Below are positions 9,419 to 16,774 of a stretch of 64,000 nt of DNA, in pieces (the stretch's first letter is position 1; each line of letters starts with the position of its first letter). Made by a program: the position numbers and the translations under genes. The notes beneath the pieces are model-generated. The model did no database searches, was not told the DNA's origin, and worked only from the letters and a program-made list of their open reading frames with translations. Origin of the DNA: Vibrio sp. MEBiC08052 (GTDB taxonomy: Bacteria > Pseudomonadota > Gammaproteobacteria > Enterobacterales > Vibrionaceae); contig NZ_KQ947475.1 in assembly GCF_001506075.1 (NCBI RefSeq), positions 62,001-126,000 on the forward strand, in the 5' to 3' direction.

Positions 9419-9442
9419 ACCCAGTAACTGTCATTACTGGGT
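9419..9442 (-). terminator. Hairpin overlapping the stop of the orphan S-subunit gene
   Basis: ACCCAGTAA (9419-9427) and TTACTGGGT (9434-9442) form a perfect 9-bp stem with a 6-base loop. On the minus strand the stem contains the TAA stop and is followed by only a short TTTAG, so it is a weak terminator candidate or a transcript-end stabiliser. Confidence 0.4.
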
Positions 9443-10012
9443 ATTCACTGCTAAATTCATTAATACTGCGTCAGTTAACACCTCCTTTTTCTTTGCCAAT
9501 GCGTTCATTAGCTTCTGCTCGTTGATGGATAATTGGTAAATCTCAATGATCTTTTTTTGCACATTGAGACTAGGGACTACTATCTCCAGATCCTCAAGTG
9601 CAGGTTTGCCAATCATTCTTACTGCTGTTCCTGTTGCCTTACTTTGTAATACTGCTTGTGAAGTCGGTTGATTAATAAACCAACATAGATACGCTGGCAT
9701 AACCAAGTTACTTTCAACCCGAATTCGCAACAGTGGCGCAGCGATAACAGCATCGCTCAATTCTTGGTCAATCAATGCTACCGTATTGGTTTGACCTCTA
9801 GAGCGAAATGCTAAGTCGTTATGTTTAACTCTGTGATGATCCTTTAAGTCCTGCATAGCAATCTGCACTAGCTCTTGGGCATTTAGTCGGTTATCTTCAG
9901 TAAGGTCCTTCATCTGGATAACAGAGATATTTCCATTAGCGTCTGGCTCAAGCTTTGACCTAAAAGAGTGTCCCATCTGTACAGAGGCAATTTTTTTCAA
10001 ATTAACTTTCAT
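9434..10012 (-). CDS. Orphan single-domain type I S-subunit-like protein
   Basis: 192 residues with one target recognition domain-like unit: an N-terminal KKIASVQMGHSFRSK, a variable centre with RSRGQTNTVAL, and the S-subunit signature GTAVRMIGKPALEDLEIVVPSL followed by the conserved helix VQKKIIEIYQL. Full S subunits carry two such units, so this is a half-size form. It could pair with itself or with HsdM to give a different specificity, or be a stand-alone DNA reader; both are inference. The start at 10012 is chosen over 10087 because GAGGT lies five bases before it. A 12-bp inverted repeat lies upstream. Confidence 0.75.
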   Translation of the reverse strand: MKVNLKKIASVQMGHSFRSKLEPDANGNISVIQMKDLTEDNRLNAQELVQIAMQDLKDHHRVKHNDLAFRSRGQTNTVALIDQELSDAVIAAPLLRIRVESNLVMPAYLCWFINQPTSQAVLQSKATGTAVRMIGKPALEDLEIVVPSLNVQKKIIEIYQLSINEQKLMNALAKKKEVLTDAVLMNLAVNTQ

Positions 10013-10030
10013 TGTTACCTCAAATGCGTT

Positions 10031-10114
10031 GTAATGGCGTTTCTGCAACTTGGTGAACAGTGTAAGCAGGCATCCAAAACCTGTCAACTATTTATTTTGA
10101 AAAAACGCCATTAC
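10031..10114. repeat. 12-bp perfect inverted repeat upstream of the orphan S gene
   Basis: GTAATGGCGTTT at 10031-10042 is matched by its reverse complement AAACGCCATTAC at 10103-10114. The first copy is 19 bases before the orphan S-subunit ATG. The spacing (60 bases between arms) suits a two-site operator. The GGCGTTT core recurs in the noncoding stretch before the XRE gene at 11.5 kb. Confidence 0.6.
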
Positions 10115-10373
10115 TGTAAATGAAGTGGTTTGAGTGGCGCTTGTAAATGCTGGAATTGACCTATACGTGGATTTATCGAGAGGGGAAAGTGGTATATCGA
10201 TCTATTTGGCGTTCTTTATATTAAAAATTGCGCTAACAACACCCCCCGCTACCCGTTAGATCACCGCCCTGTGAGGGCTGCTCTTATTTTGAAGGACGTT
10301 TCTGGGGTTTGGTTTCGTTTTTCAGACTTATGATTTGGGGTCGTAGGCTTCTACTCATTGGTATTGTAATGAG
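10115..10373. other. Noncoding stretch between the orphan S gene and a decayed ORF
   Basis: I see no convincing gene. It contains one TTTGGCGTT (about 10204-10212), related to the inverted-repeat core next to it, and a C-rich tract near 10240. A plus-strand frame from 10309 to 10677 overlaps the decayed minus-strand ORF and has no recognisable features, so it is not called. Confidence 0.4.
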
Positions 10374-11048
10374 TTACGGTACCAACTTCGCTCTAAACCA
10401 AACATCATTCTCCGGCCCACAAAGGTGGTGTAGCAGCGCTAGGTTAATCTGGTGGTTGATCACATTGCCGTTTCGTTTTCGGTTATCTTTTCTTAAACCA
10501 CTCAGTAATAAACCCGTATATGATTTGCCTATTTGCTCTGGCGCACTGGGCAGGCAAAGGGCGCGATTTTGCTGCTTGGGGTGCAAGGTAGAGCGGCTTC
10601 CTGTTTTAGATAAAGGCGTGATGCACCAAAAGATACAGGCGTTGGCAGGTGTGTTTGCTTGCAATACTCTGGTTTGAATCGTGCCATCCACATATGCCGG
10701 TAACAAATGTGCCAGTAACAGAGCCAACCCGCCTTACGCGTGGCCATCAACCTCAGGCAAAGGTAGCCAATACAGGTTTGGCCATTGCTCTGGGCTCTGC
10801 CATTTTTCTGCGATCACTTGTGCGCCAATGCTATTCAGCCATTGGTGAATCGGGCAGCCAGGGTGCGCTTGTTTAACGCGCGGTAACTGATAGGTCAGCC
10901 AGCGGGTTAAATGTTCGGCAGCATTATCGGACTGGCTCAATGCCAAGTAGAGAGTAAACGCGCCATGCCCAATCAGTAAGGCGACCAGCTGCTGTATCCA
11001 TTCTCTATCCCAGTCGTTGCCACTTGCCCATAACACGTCACTTATCAC
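10374..11048 (-). pseudogene. Unknown ORF interrupted by an in-frame TAA
   Basis: One minus-strand frame runs from a GTG at 11048 to 10374 with a single TAA at 10734-10736. The first part (104 residues, beginning ISDVLWASGNDWDREW) is Trp-rich and protein-like; the second part continues directly as GGLALLLAHLLPAYVDGTIQ for about 120 residues. The continuity suggests one former gene of about 225 residues with a nonsense mutation. I do not recognise the family. Alternatively only the first 104 residues are a real gene. An AAGG overlaps the GTG, so a later GTG at 11036 could be the start. Confidence 0.4.
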
Positions 11049-11590
11049 CTTGTTGGTTCTTCATGCCGTCTATTTTCAGTTGTCGGATGCAGACTCGGTG
11101 GTGAATTAGATGAAAGAAATGGCCATCAAACTAACCAGTCAAATCGGATTTTTGTTATGGCCTATTCACGGCTAACTGTTTGAAATATATCGTCTAATAC
11201 GGCTCTGTTTGGCGGCATTTAGCCCGTGCAAAAAAATCGAGACGCCAAACGATGGTTTGCATTCTGGGTTGGAAAAAACAAACGGTTTACCGGTTGGCAA
11301 CGAGATTGGTAGTAGGTGCAAAAAATGACAAACCTTGCTTTGAACCAGTACTGGCAAGGCCTACCAGTTTTGGATTTCAATCGAGACGCCAAACAGTAAA
11401 TGGGCTAATTTCCCTGTTTGGCGTTTCGATCCAAAAGCCAAACGGATAGTGGTTTTGGCGTATGGGGGTAAAGGCGTGGGGAAGTGTGTGTCGGACATGC
11501 AAATAATTGCCCTGTGAAACCAATCGACAAAAACGCCAATTTGGTTTATATTTTTAAAATTATTTTATATTTTATAAACCAGAGGTCAGT
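11049..11590. other. 542-base noncoding region with dispersed repeats before the XRE gene
   Basis: AATCGAGACGCCAAAC occurs twice as a direct repeat (11235-11250 and 11379-11394). ATCGAGACGCCAAACAG (11380-11396) also forms a near-perfect 17-bp inverted pair with CTGTTTGGCGTTTCGAT (11414-11430, one mismatch). Further GGCGTTT/AAACGCC-like cores lie near 11205, 11455 and 11530. CCAGTACTGG at 11345-11354 is a 10-bp palindrome. No coding frame here is convincing. It could be a multi-site operator, a small repeat element or a recombination site. Confidence 0.5.
11542..11581 (+). promoter_or_regulatory. Inverted repeat over the probable XRE-ImmA promoter
   Basis: TGGTTTATA (11542-11550) and TATAAACCA (11573-11581) are a perfect 9-bp inverted pair separated by 22 very AT-rich bases that include -10-like TATATT and TTATAT strings. 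It ends nine bases before the ATG at 11591. It is a natural candidate operator for autoregulation by the downstream XRE protein. Confidence 0.55.
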
Positions 11591-12643
11591 ATGATTGGAG
11601 AGCGCATAAAACGAGCCCGTGCTGCCGCTGGCCTGTCGATGCAGGCCTTGGGTGAGCAGGTTGGTATTAGTGCCAACATGGTTAAAAAATACGAGCACGA
11701 CCAGAGTATGCCTTCGTCGGGGGTTTTACTTAAATTGGCGACGGCTTTGTCGGTTCGTACTGAATACTTCTTTCGCCCAGCACAGGTGACTTTGGGTGAG
11801 GTGGAGTATCGTAAGAAAGCCTCAGCTTCAGCTAAGTTGCTAAAGAAGATTGAGTCCGATGTGGTTGACCAAGCTGAGCGCTGGTTAGCACTTAAAAATG
11901 TGTGGCCAAACTTCCCGATAGCGAGTTTTAACTACCACCCCGACGTTCCTGTTGTAAGCACTTTGGACGCGGTAGAACAGCTTGCCGCTAAAGTCCGTAC
12001 TGATTGGCAGTTGGGTATGAATCCATTACCAGACTTAATCGACTTGCTTGAGTCTAAAGGTATTCTGGTGATTGTCAGTAACGTACCCCAAGCCGATAAA
12101 TTTGATGGGTTACAAGCCAAAATATCAGGACAGCCAATTGTTGTCGTGTCTTCTCATTGGCCTGGTTGCCGCCAGCGGTTCACATTGGCGCATGAACTTG
12201 GCCACCTTGTTTTACATGGCTTACTAGATGAATCCATTGACGAAGAGATGGCCTGCAACCGCTTTGCTTCTGCGTTTTTACTGCCCGAAGTAGGGCTTTT
12301 TCAGCATCTAGGAGAGCGACGTTCAAACATAGATCCCAAAGAGCTGTATTTTCTGAAACATGAATATGGCCTAAGCATGGCAGCTTGTTTGTATCGTAGT
12401 GCCGACCTTGGTGTGATCACCGAAGAGAAAAAACGCCAAATATTTATACAGTTCTCAAAAAACGGTTGGCGAAAGCAAGAACCTGGGAATCCTTATCCAC
12501 AAGAACAGACATTATTGTTTGATCAGTTGGTTTATCGTGCATTGGCAGAGGGAATTGTTAGTGAATCGAAAGCCGCTGAACTGTTACAGATGTCAGTGAT
12601 GGCATTGCATAAGCAGCGTCAAATGTTGGCTGAGGCGGTGTAA
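11591..12643 (+). CDS. XRE helix-turn-helix plus ImmA/IrrE metallopeptidase, antitoxin-like
   Basis: 350 residues. Residues 1-62 are a Cro/CI-type HTH (GERIKRARAAAGLSMQALGEQVGIS). Residues about 150-240 are an ImmA/IrrE (COG2856) domain with HELGH at 201-205 and a following DEEMACNRFASAFLLP that supplies the third ligand. A C-terminal helical region follows. Proteins of this kind are repressors or antitoxins that may be inactivated by, or carry out, proteolysis. The stop abuts the ATG of a PIN gene (TAAATG), the arrangement of a toxin-antitoxin pair. AGAGGT four bases before the ATG supports the start. A palindrome overlaps the promoter, suggesting autoregulation. Confidence 0.88.
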   Translation: MIGERIKRARAAAGLSMQALGEQVGISANMVKKYEHDQSMPSSGVLLKLATALSVRTEYFFRPAQVTLGEVEYRKKASASAKLLKKIESDVVDQAERWLALKNVWPNFPIASFNYHPDVPVVSTLDAVEQLAAKVRTDWQLGMNPLPDLIDLLESKGILVIVSNVPQADKFDGLQAKISGQPIVVVSSHWPGCRQRFTLAHELGHLVLHGLLDESIDEEMACNRFASAFLLPEVGLFQHLGERRSNIDPKELYFLKHEYGLSMAACLYRSADLGVITEEKKRQIFIQFSKNGWRKQEPGNPYPQEQTLLFDQLVYRALAEGIVSESKAAELLQMSVMALHKQRQMLAEAV

Positions 12644-13123
12644 ATGTATTTGTTGATCAGTGATGCCAATATTCTCATTGATCTCGAAGAAGGCCAATTA
12701 TTAGAAGTCTTTTTCAATTTGCCGTACCAGTTCAAAGTTCCAGATGTGTTATTCCACGAGGAGCTAAGCGATCAACATGGCTATTTAATCGAGTTAGGCT
12801 TGTTGTTGGGTGAGTTAAGTCCTGAGTCTATGATGTACTCATTTGAACTGAGGCAAAAGTATGCTGGCCCTAGCATGAACGATTGCTTTGCGCTTGCGCT
12901 GGCGAAACAAGAACAGTGTCCACTGCTAACTGGGGATATGGCGCTTAGAAAAGCAGCTGAAAAAGAAGCGATATTGGTTCAAGGTACGCTATGGGTTGTC
13001 GAGCAGCTCGTTACCCATGGTGTATTGTCAGTTGAAGAAGCCCAAGCTGCCTATGATAAAATGGCAAAAGCAGGTCGTCGCTTACCTTGGGCGCTTGCAA
13101 AACAGCGTTTATCTCAATTATAA
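12644..13123 (+). CDS. PIN-domain protein, probable toxin RNase of the XRE-ImmA pair
   Basis: 159 residues with a PIN-like start (LISDANILIDLEEG) and spaced acidic residues expected for a metal-dependent RNase: Asp7, Glu39 or Glu40, Asp80 (in SMNDCFALALAK) and Asp98 (in LLTGDMALRKAA). PIN toxins cut tRNA, rRNA or mRNA; the target here is unknown. The gene begins immediately after the XRE-ImmA stop, with no spacer, so translation is probably coupled. The C-terminal 40 residues (from about 115) lie beyond the core fold. The pair could be addiction/defence or simply an island regulator; all four acidic positions are present, so activity is plausible. Confidence 0.82.
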   Translation: MYLLISDANILIDLEEGQLLEVFFNLPYQFKVPDVLFHEELSDQHGYLIELGLLLGELSPESMMYSFELRQKYAGPSMNDCFALALAKQEQCPLLTGDMALRKAAEKEAILVQGTLWVVEQLVTHGVLSVEEAQAAYDKMAKAGRRLPWALAKQRLSQL

Positions 13124-13256
13124 ACTTTGCTCAGTCCCCGTTGCCCCATTCCTTGGGGCGGCTCAAATTCCTCTTATTCACCTCCTAAAGCTTGCTATAT
13201 CAAGTGCTGCCCCATTGTCCCAACTGCCCACGGTAAGTGAGCAAATGGTGGGCTTG

Positions 13257-13550
13257 TTAGTTTCGCCTGATTGGCTTTTTCGGCATACGGCAGCGTTTGC
13301 CATCGAAGAAGGCCAATACTCTGAACCAATAGAGTGATTTTTCATAACCTAGGCTGTACGTTGGTCGTGCAGGCGGGATGAGTCCCAGTTTGCGTCCTAG
13401 GCTGACAATCACGTAGAACATAAGCTTTAGTGCCAGCCAAGGGGCGAGTACCACGAATGTCATCAGGCAATACCGGGTAAGCGCGTAGCCTACGCCATGA
13501 GGTTGTTCGAGTAAGGCAATGCCAATACACCAGCCAAGGCCTGCCAGCAT
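13257..13550 (-). CDS. Small membrane protein of unknown function
   Basis: 97 residues from the ATG at 13550 with two hydrophobic segments (about 1-15 and 27-55) and a basic tail (KRCRMPKKPIRRN). The frame remains open and protein-like upstream of that ATG (YDATPPITFPIA) until a TGA that coincides with the integrase stop region, and there is no ribosome binding site before 13550. The gene may therefore be a 5'-truncated remnant, joined to the integrase end by recombination. No family recognised. Confidence 0.4.
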   Translation of the reverse strand: MLAGLGWCIGIALLEQPHGVGYALTRYCLMTFVVLAPWLALKLMFYVIVSLGRKLGLIPPARPTYSLGYEKSLYWFRVLAFFDGKRCRMPKKPIRRN

Positions 13551-13595
13551 GGCTATTGGAAAGGTAATGGGGGGCGTCGCATCATAAATTGCATG

Positions 13596-14863
13596 TCAGC
13601 ACCCTCCTGTTTTGTGTTGTGAAGAGGGCTCAAAGTTCACCTGTGGTTCGACCACATCAGCCACGGTCTGATGAGCAATACGACGCTCTTCAAAGTAATC
13701 GTGTCGGTCGTAGATGCCCTCAACGCCTTTTAGCTTATGGTTAAGACAGCGTTCGGCCACGTTGCCTGCAATGCCCAATGAGGCGGCAAGGCTGCGAAAG
13801 GTGCGGCGTAAATCGTGTACGGTGAAGTGTTCGAGTTTACCCATTTTATTGGGTGGCTGTTTTTTGCGCCCAGGCTCGCGACCAAATAGCTTACAAATGG
13901 CGCGGTTCAGTGTATCTGGCCCCATATGAGGACGATGGCTTGTTCGTCTGGCTGGGAAAACATAGGGCGAGCCACAAGCACGGATTTGCAGTTCGTTGAA
14001 CCAAGTAATGGCTTGGCGCGGTAAGGGAATGCTAATTGGTACGCCGGTTTTGCTGCGTTCTTTGGGCAGATCCCACACGCCTGTGGTTAAATCCATTTCA
14101 CGCCACATGGCTTCACACAGTTCGCTTTTGCGCACGCCCAATACAAAAAACAGACAGCAAGCTAGGTAGTTGTCGCGGCCAAAGCTGTTGATATGAGTAT
14201 GAAACACGCTAAAGGCGTAGTGAATTTCCTCTTTGCTGAGCATCCTGTCTTTACTGGACTCCACGCCTCCGGCATCGTCCACGGTAAATGCGGCAGCAGG
14301 GTTGTTCAGGGTTAAATCGAGCTTAATCGCATGTCGAAACAGCTGCTTCATGTACATCAAGGTGTCGTTAGCAATGGTAGGGCGGTTACTTTCTCGGATG
14401 CGTTCTAATACTTCGCGCACGTCGTGTGCGGTCACTTCGGCAATACATTTAATGCCAATAACTGGGCTTATCTCTTTGGTGTAAACCCGATACGGAATCT
14501 TTGGGTGCTTGAGTCGTCGGCTCAGGTCGGTTCGATACCAGTCATGGAACAGTTGATCGACGGTTTCAATGTCAGATAACTCGATTTTCTGTTTCTCCAG
14601 AAGAGGATCTATGCCGCCTCATACTTCTTTTCGAAAATATGCGGCGGCACTTTTTCTGGAATAGGTGGCGGCGTCCGCCAGCAACATTAAAGGAAATTGC
14701 CTCAAGGTTGCTTCTCGCCTTCTTTTGGCTGTGTGGTGTAGCGGATCATCCAATAAGGCGAGCCCTGTTTGCGGACGCAAAAGTATAGCCCTTCACCGTC
14801 TGAATATTTTTTTGGGTCGGCTTTGCTGTATGCAATAACCTGTTTTGCTGTGAGTTTTCCCAT
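13596..14863 (-). pseudogene. Tyrosine recombinase (island integrase 1), frameshifted and with an in-frame stop
   Basis: The N-terminal DUF4102-type arm-binding part begins at the ATG at 14863 (MGKLTAKQVIAYSKADPKK) and stops at 14702. The frame then shifts: RQFPLMLLADA continues in another frame until a TGA at 14619-14621, after which GGIDPLLEKQ and the whole core follow to 13596. The catalytic half is intact: Arg in LGVRKSEL, HDLRRT, and the Tyr in GIYDRHDY. An intact gene would encode about 420 residues. The longest surviving product starts at a GTG at 14435 (279 aa) and lacks the arm-binding domain. It is clearly related to the integrase at 18877-20122. Confidence 0.85.
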
Positions 14864-15107
14864 GTTTACTCCATAGTTGCTGAAATAATGGAGGGGGCAA
14901 TAATGGCTGCCCACCACCGATTTGATTATTGAATCAGCAGCTAACCTGTTGTGGTGACGAGTTAAATGCGAAAATTGGGCAACTTACGGCTCACCAATTT
15001 GCTCACCGCAAAACGCTTATTGAGCCAAAATGAGGGGGCTGCCCACCATTCTGCTCATCACTAAACAGGTAGTTGGTAACGGACATCTGTAAACCGATTT
15101 GGGCGGG
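14864..15107. repeat. Upstream region of integrase 1 with direct repeats
   Basis: GGCTGCCCACCA occurs at 14905-14916 and again at 15037-15048, both preceded by a GAGGGGG tract. GGCTCACCA near 14988 and GCTCACC near 15001 are looser copies. These could be arm-type integrase or excisionase sites, or part of an attachment region. No gene is visible. Confidence 0.45.
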
Positions 15108-15160
15108 AAAAATAAAAAAGCCCTGTATTTTCAATGCTCTTCACAAGGTAATACAGGGCT
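15108..15160 (-). terminator. Rho-independent terminator at the left end of element 2
   Basis: AGCCCTGTATT (15119-15129) and AATACAGGGCT (15150-15160) form a perfect 11-bp stem around a 20-base loop. Read on the minus strand the stem is followed by a long T-rich run (bases 15119 down to 15108). It would end transcription of the minus-strand operon of the second element. Confidence 0.7.
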
Positions 15161-15169
15161 TCTAAGACA

Positions 15170-15199
15170 TTCTTGGACGGGTAGCTTTCTACCCAAGAA
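15170..15199. repeat. Bulged hairpin next to the element 2 terminator
   Basis: TTCTTGG (15170-15176) pairs with CCAAGAA (15193-15199), and GTAG (15181-15184) pairs with CTAC (15189-15192). ACGG forms a one-sided bulge and CTTT the loop. Its position close to a Gp2/HUH-like gene makes it a candidate single-strand nicking or origin hairpin, but nothing proves this. Confidence 0.45.
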
Positions 15200-15200
15200 C

Positions 15201-15311
15201 CTATTCGATGTTTGGATCTGCTTGTTGGGTGTGGTTTTCATCCTCAGTTGTGGTGGTGCTTGTAGGTTGGTTGTCTGTACTGATTTGTAATTGTGTCATC
15301 GTTTGTATCAT
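15201..15311 (-). CDS. Possible 36-residue ORF near the left end of element 2
   Basis: It begins MIQTMTQLQIS and continues as a Thr-, Asn-, Gln- and Asp-rich acidic peptide to a TAG two bases from the hairpin. It is in operon direction, but no good ribosome binding site is seen and the composition is low-complexity. Coding status is doubtful. Confidence 0.25.
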   Translation of the reverse strand: MIQTMTQLQISTDNQPTSTTTTEDENHTQQADPNIE

Positions 15312-15339
15312 CACTTGGTCTTAGCCTAGCTGTGGGCAA

Positions 15340-15904
15340 AACCTTATGATTACTTAGGATCGGCAAGCTGCCATCAGGCTAAACCTTAACCTGAGTTAAC
15401 CTAAACATTATTGAACATTTGGCTGATGACCTTGACGTGACTTGACCCCAACATGAGTAAACCACCACGGCGACAACCGAGGATAACCCTGTTGGTTAAC
15501 TTGGGTGTGGCAATAAGGAGCACGAACCGTGCTAAAGCGTTAACAGGCCGTCAGCTTAATACATCAGAGAGTGCTCAACTAAGCCGCCGTGCTATTGCCC
15601 TGAGAGTTTGGGAAGTCTGGCAATCATGGCCTTTCGCGCCTCCCGGTAATCTTTGTTGAGATGGGTTGCTTGAGCAATGTTTATGGCTCCGTATTTAGCC
15701 ATCCATCGGCGTGGTGTCCATGAGTCCGCATTAACAATAGCCGTTGCCAGTAATTCCAGTTGATTCACTTGTAAGCCCTCCAGAACAATCCGAGCCCCAC
15801 ACCTACAGTCACTTAAGATTTATCAGGGGGTATAAGGCCATTGTAAGGTAAAAACCTTACCTTTACTTACCGTCCTAAGTAGCCACAACCTTATCATTAC
15901 TTAG
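15340..15904. repeat. Iteron-like repeats around the 58-aa ORF
   Basis: AACCTTATGATTACTTAG (15340-15357) and AACCTTATCATTACTTAG (15887-15904) differ at one base. Looser copies are AACCTTAACCTGAGTTAAC (15382-15400) and AACCTTACCTTTACTTAC (15853-15870). All four are on the same strand and sit within 600 bases downstream of the Gp2-like gene. This resembles a set of replication-protein binding sites. The intervening 15312-15591 stretch shows no other gene. Confidence 0.5.
15592..15768 (-). CDS. 58-residue protein downstream of the Gp2-like gene
   Basis: A GTG start at 15768 is preceded by GGAGGG seven bases upstream, a strong site. The product (MNQLELLATAIVNADSWTPR at the start, ending KLSGQ) is helical, basic and protein-like, with a WTPRRWMAKYG core that resembles a small DNA-binding helix pair. 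No family is recognised. It lies 184 bases after the Gp2-like gene on the same strand and before the terminator at 15.1 kb, so it is probably the last substantial gene of this element's operon. Confidence 0.6.
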   Translation of the reverse strand: MNQLELLATAIVNADSWTPRRWMAKYGAINIAQATHLNKDYREARKAMIARLPKLSGQ

Positions 15905-15952
15905 CATTTGCCAGATTTGCTAACCCTGAATTTCAGGCATAAAAGGATGCCT

Positions 15953-16774
15953 TTAAGGCTTAAGCCTTGATGTTTGATAGTCCTTGGTTTGTGCCGGGCG
16001 GTGGCCTTTGCCGCGAGCTTTGGCAAGATAGCTCAGCCGATAAATAGCGTCCTTTCTGGTGGTTTGGTTGTCGATGAAGTAATAAGGTTTTTTGATAACA
16101 GGCACATGACCGCCAATGTCAGCCCATGCCGCCCGGATAACTTTCAGCAGCTTGGCCGGGTAGCGCACCAGATTACCATCAAGCCAGATAGCACAATGGT
16201 AATGTTGAGCCTTAGCCTTTTCTTGTTCCCGTGCCCAGGCATAGCCTAGTTCGGTTTTACCGTACAGCTTGGTTATCTGATAGGTCAGTCGCTTGCGAAG
16301 CGCCGTTACTGAGGCGTTGTTATCGGTGAATTGTTTTTGATGTAGGTCAAAGCGTATAACCAGCACTCGCCTGTGCTTAGCCAGCGATATACCCAGCTGG
16401 TCAATTATCCGATGGAGCACTGGCGTATAAATCCCGCTTTTGCTGGCGTTGATTTCTAAAAGCTCGCCCTTGTGACGGAACGCGGATTTATCTGAAACAT
16501 ACTTTCGGTTTGTGGGCTTTTTGCTAGAACTATCCCTATCGGGATTATTAGTTCCCTTAGATAAAAGAAAATACCGCGTTTTTTTGCCGATTTCCGGATC
16601 GAGGTTTTCCAGTGCTGGCGATGGATTGCCGTGAGTTGTTGAAGTCAAAACCGCGAAGTCAAAACCGCTAAATTTTTTCTCGCTTTTTTTTGCCTCAAAA
16701 TACCCGGTATCGGATGGCGACTTTCGCCGCCCTCCCGCACTTCTGCCTTTTGCGCTGGCATAGCATTTTGGCAT
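15953..16774 (-). CDS. Inovirus Gp2 / YagK-YfjJ-like protein, putative replication protein
   Basis: 273 residues. The C-terminal half carries features of the YagK/YfjJ C-terminal (inovirus Gp2) family: RFDLHQ at about 141-146 and HYHCAIWLDG at 191-200, an HUH-like pair, followed by WADIGGHVPVIKKPYYF and DAIYRLSYLAKARGK. Relatives are found in filamentous phages and integrated satellites and are thought to act in replication. The N-terminal 100 residues are basic and probably disordered. A catalytic Tyr cannot be assigned with confidence. The ATG overlaps the previous stop by one base (TAATG). Confidence 0.78.
   Translation of the reverse strand: MPKCYASAKGRSAGGRRKSPSDTGYFEAKKSEKKFSGFDFAVLTSTTHGNPSPALENLDPEIGKKTRYFLLSKGTNNPDRDSSSKKPTNRKYVSDKSAFRHKGELLEINASKSGIYTPVLHRIIDQLGISLAKHRRVLVIRFDLHQKQFTDNNASVTALRKRLTYQITKLYGKTELGYAWAREQEKAKAQHYHCAIWLDGNLVRYPAKLLKVIRAAWADIGGHVPVIKKPYYFIDNQTTRKDAIYRLSYLAKARGKGHRPAQTKDYQTSRLKP

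Noticed and set aside
10309-10677. Plus-strand frame of 122 codons
   Set aside because: It lies opposite the decayed minus-strand ORF. Neither strand is certain, but the minus-strand frame continues across the stop into a Trp-rich protein-like part, while this one has no recognisable features.
11379-11430. Integron attC site
   Set aside because: The 17-bp inverted pair lacks the RYYYAAC / GTTRRRY box layout, and there is no IntI or cassette structure.
11204-11545. CRISPR array
   Set aside because: Repeats of 16-17 bases occur in both orientations with irregular spacing (144 and about 20 bases) and no cas gene is near, so it is not an array.
13140-13170. Terminator after the PIN gene
   Set aside because: GCCCC and GGGGC can pair near 13145-13160, but there is no T run, so it is not called.
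15453-15659. Plus-strand frame of 68 codons in the left end of element 2
   Set aside because: It overlaps the minus-strand 58-aa ORF, which has a far better ribosome binding site and operon direction. The plus-strand product has low-complexity, unprotein-like composition.
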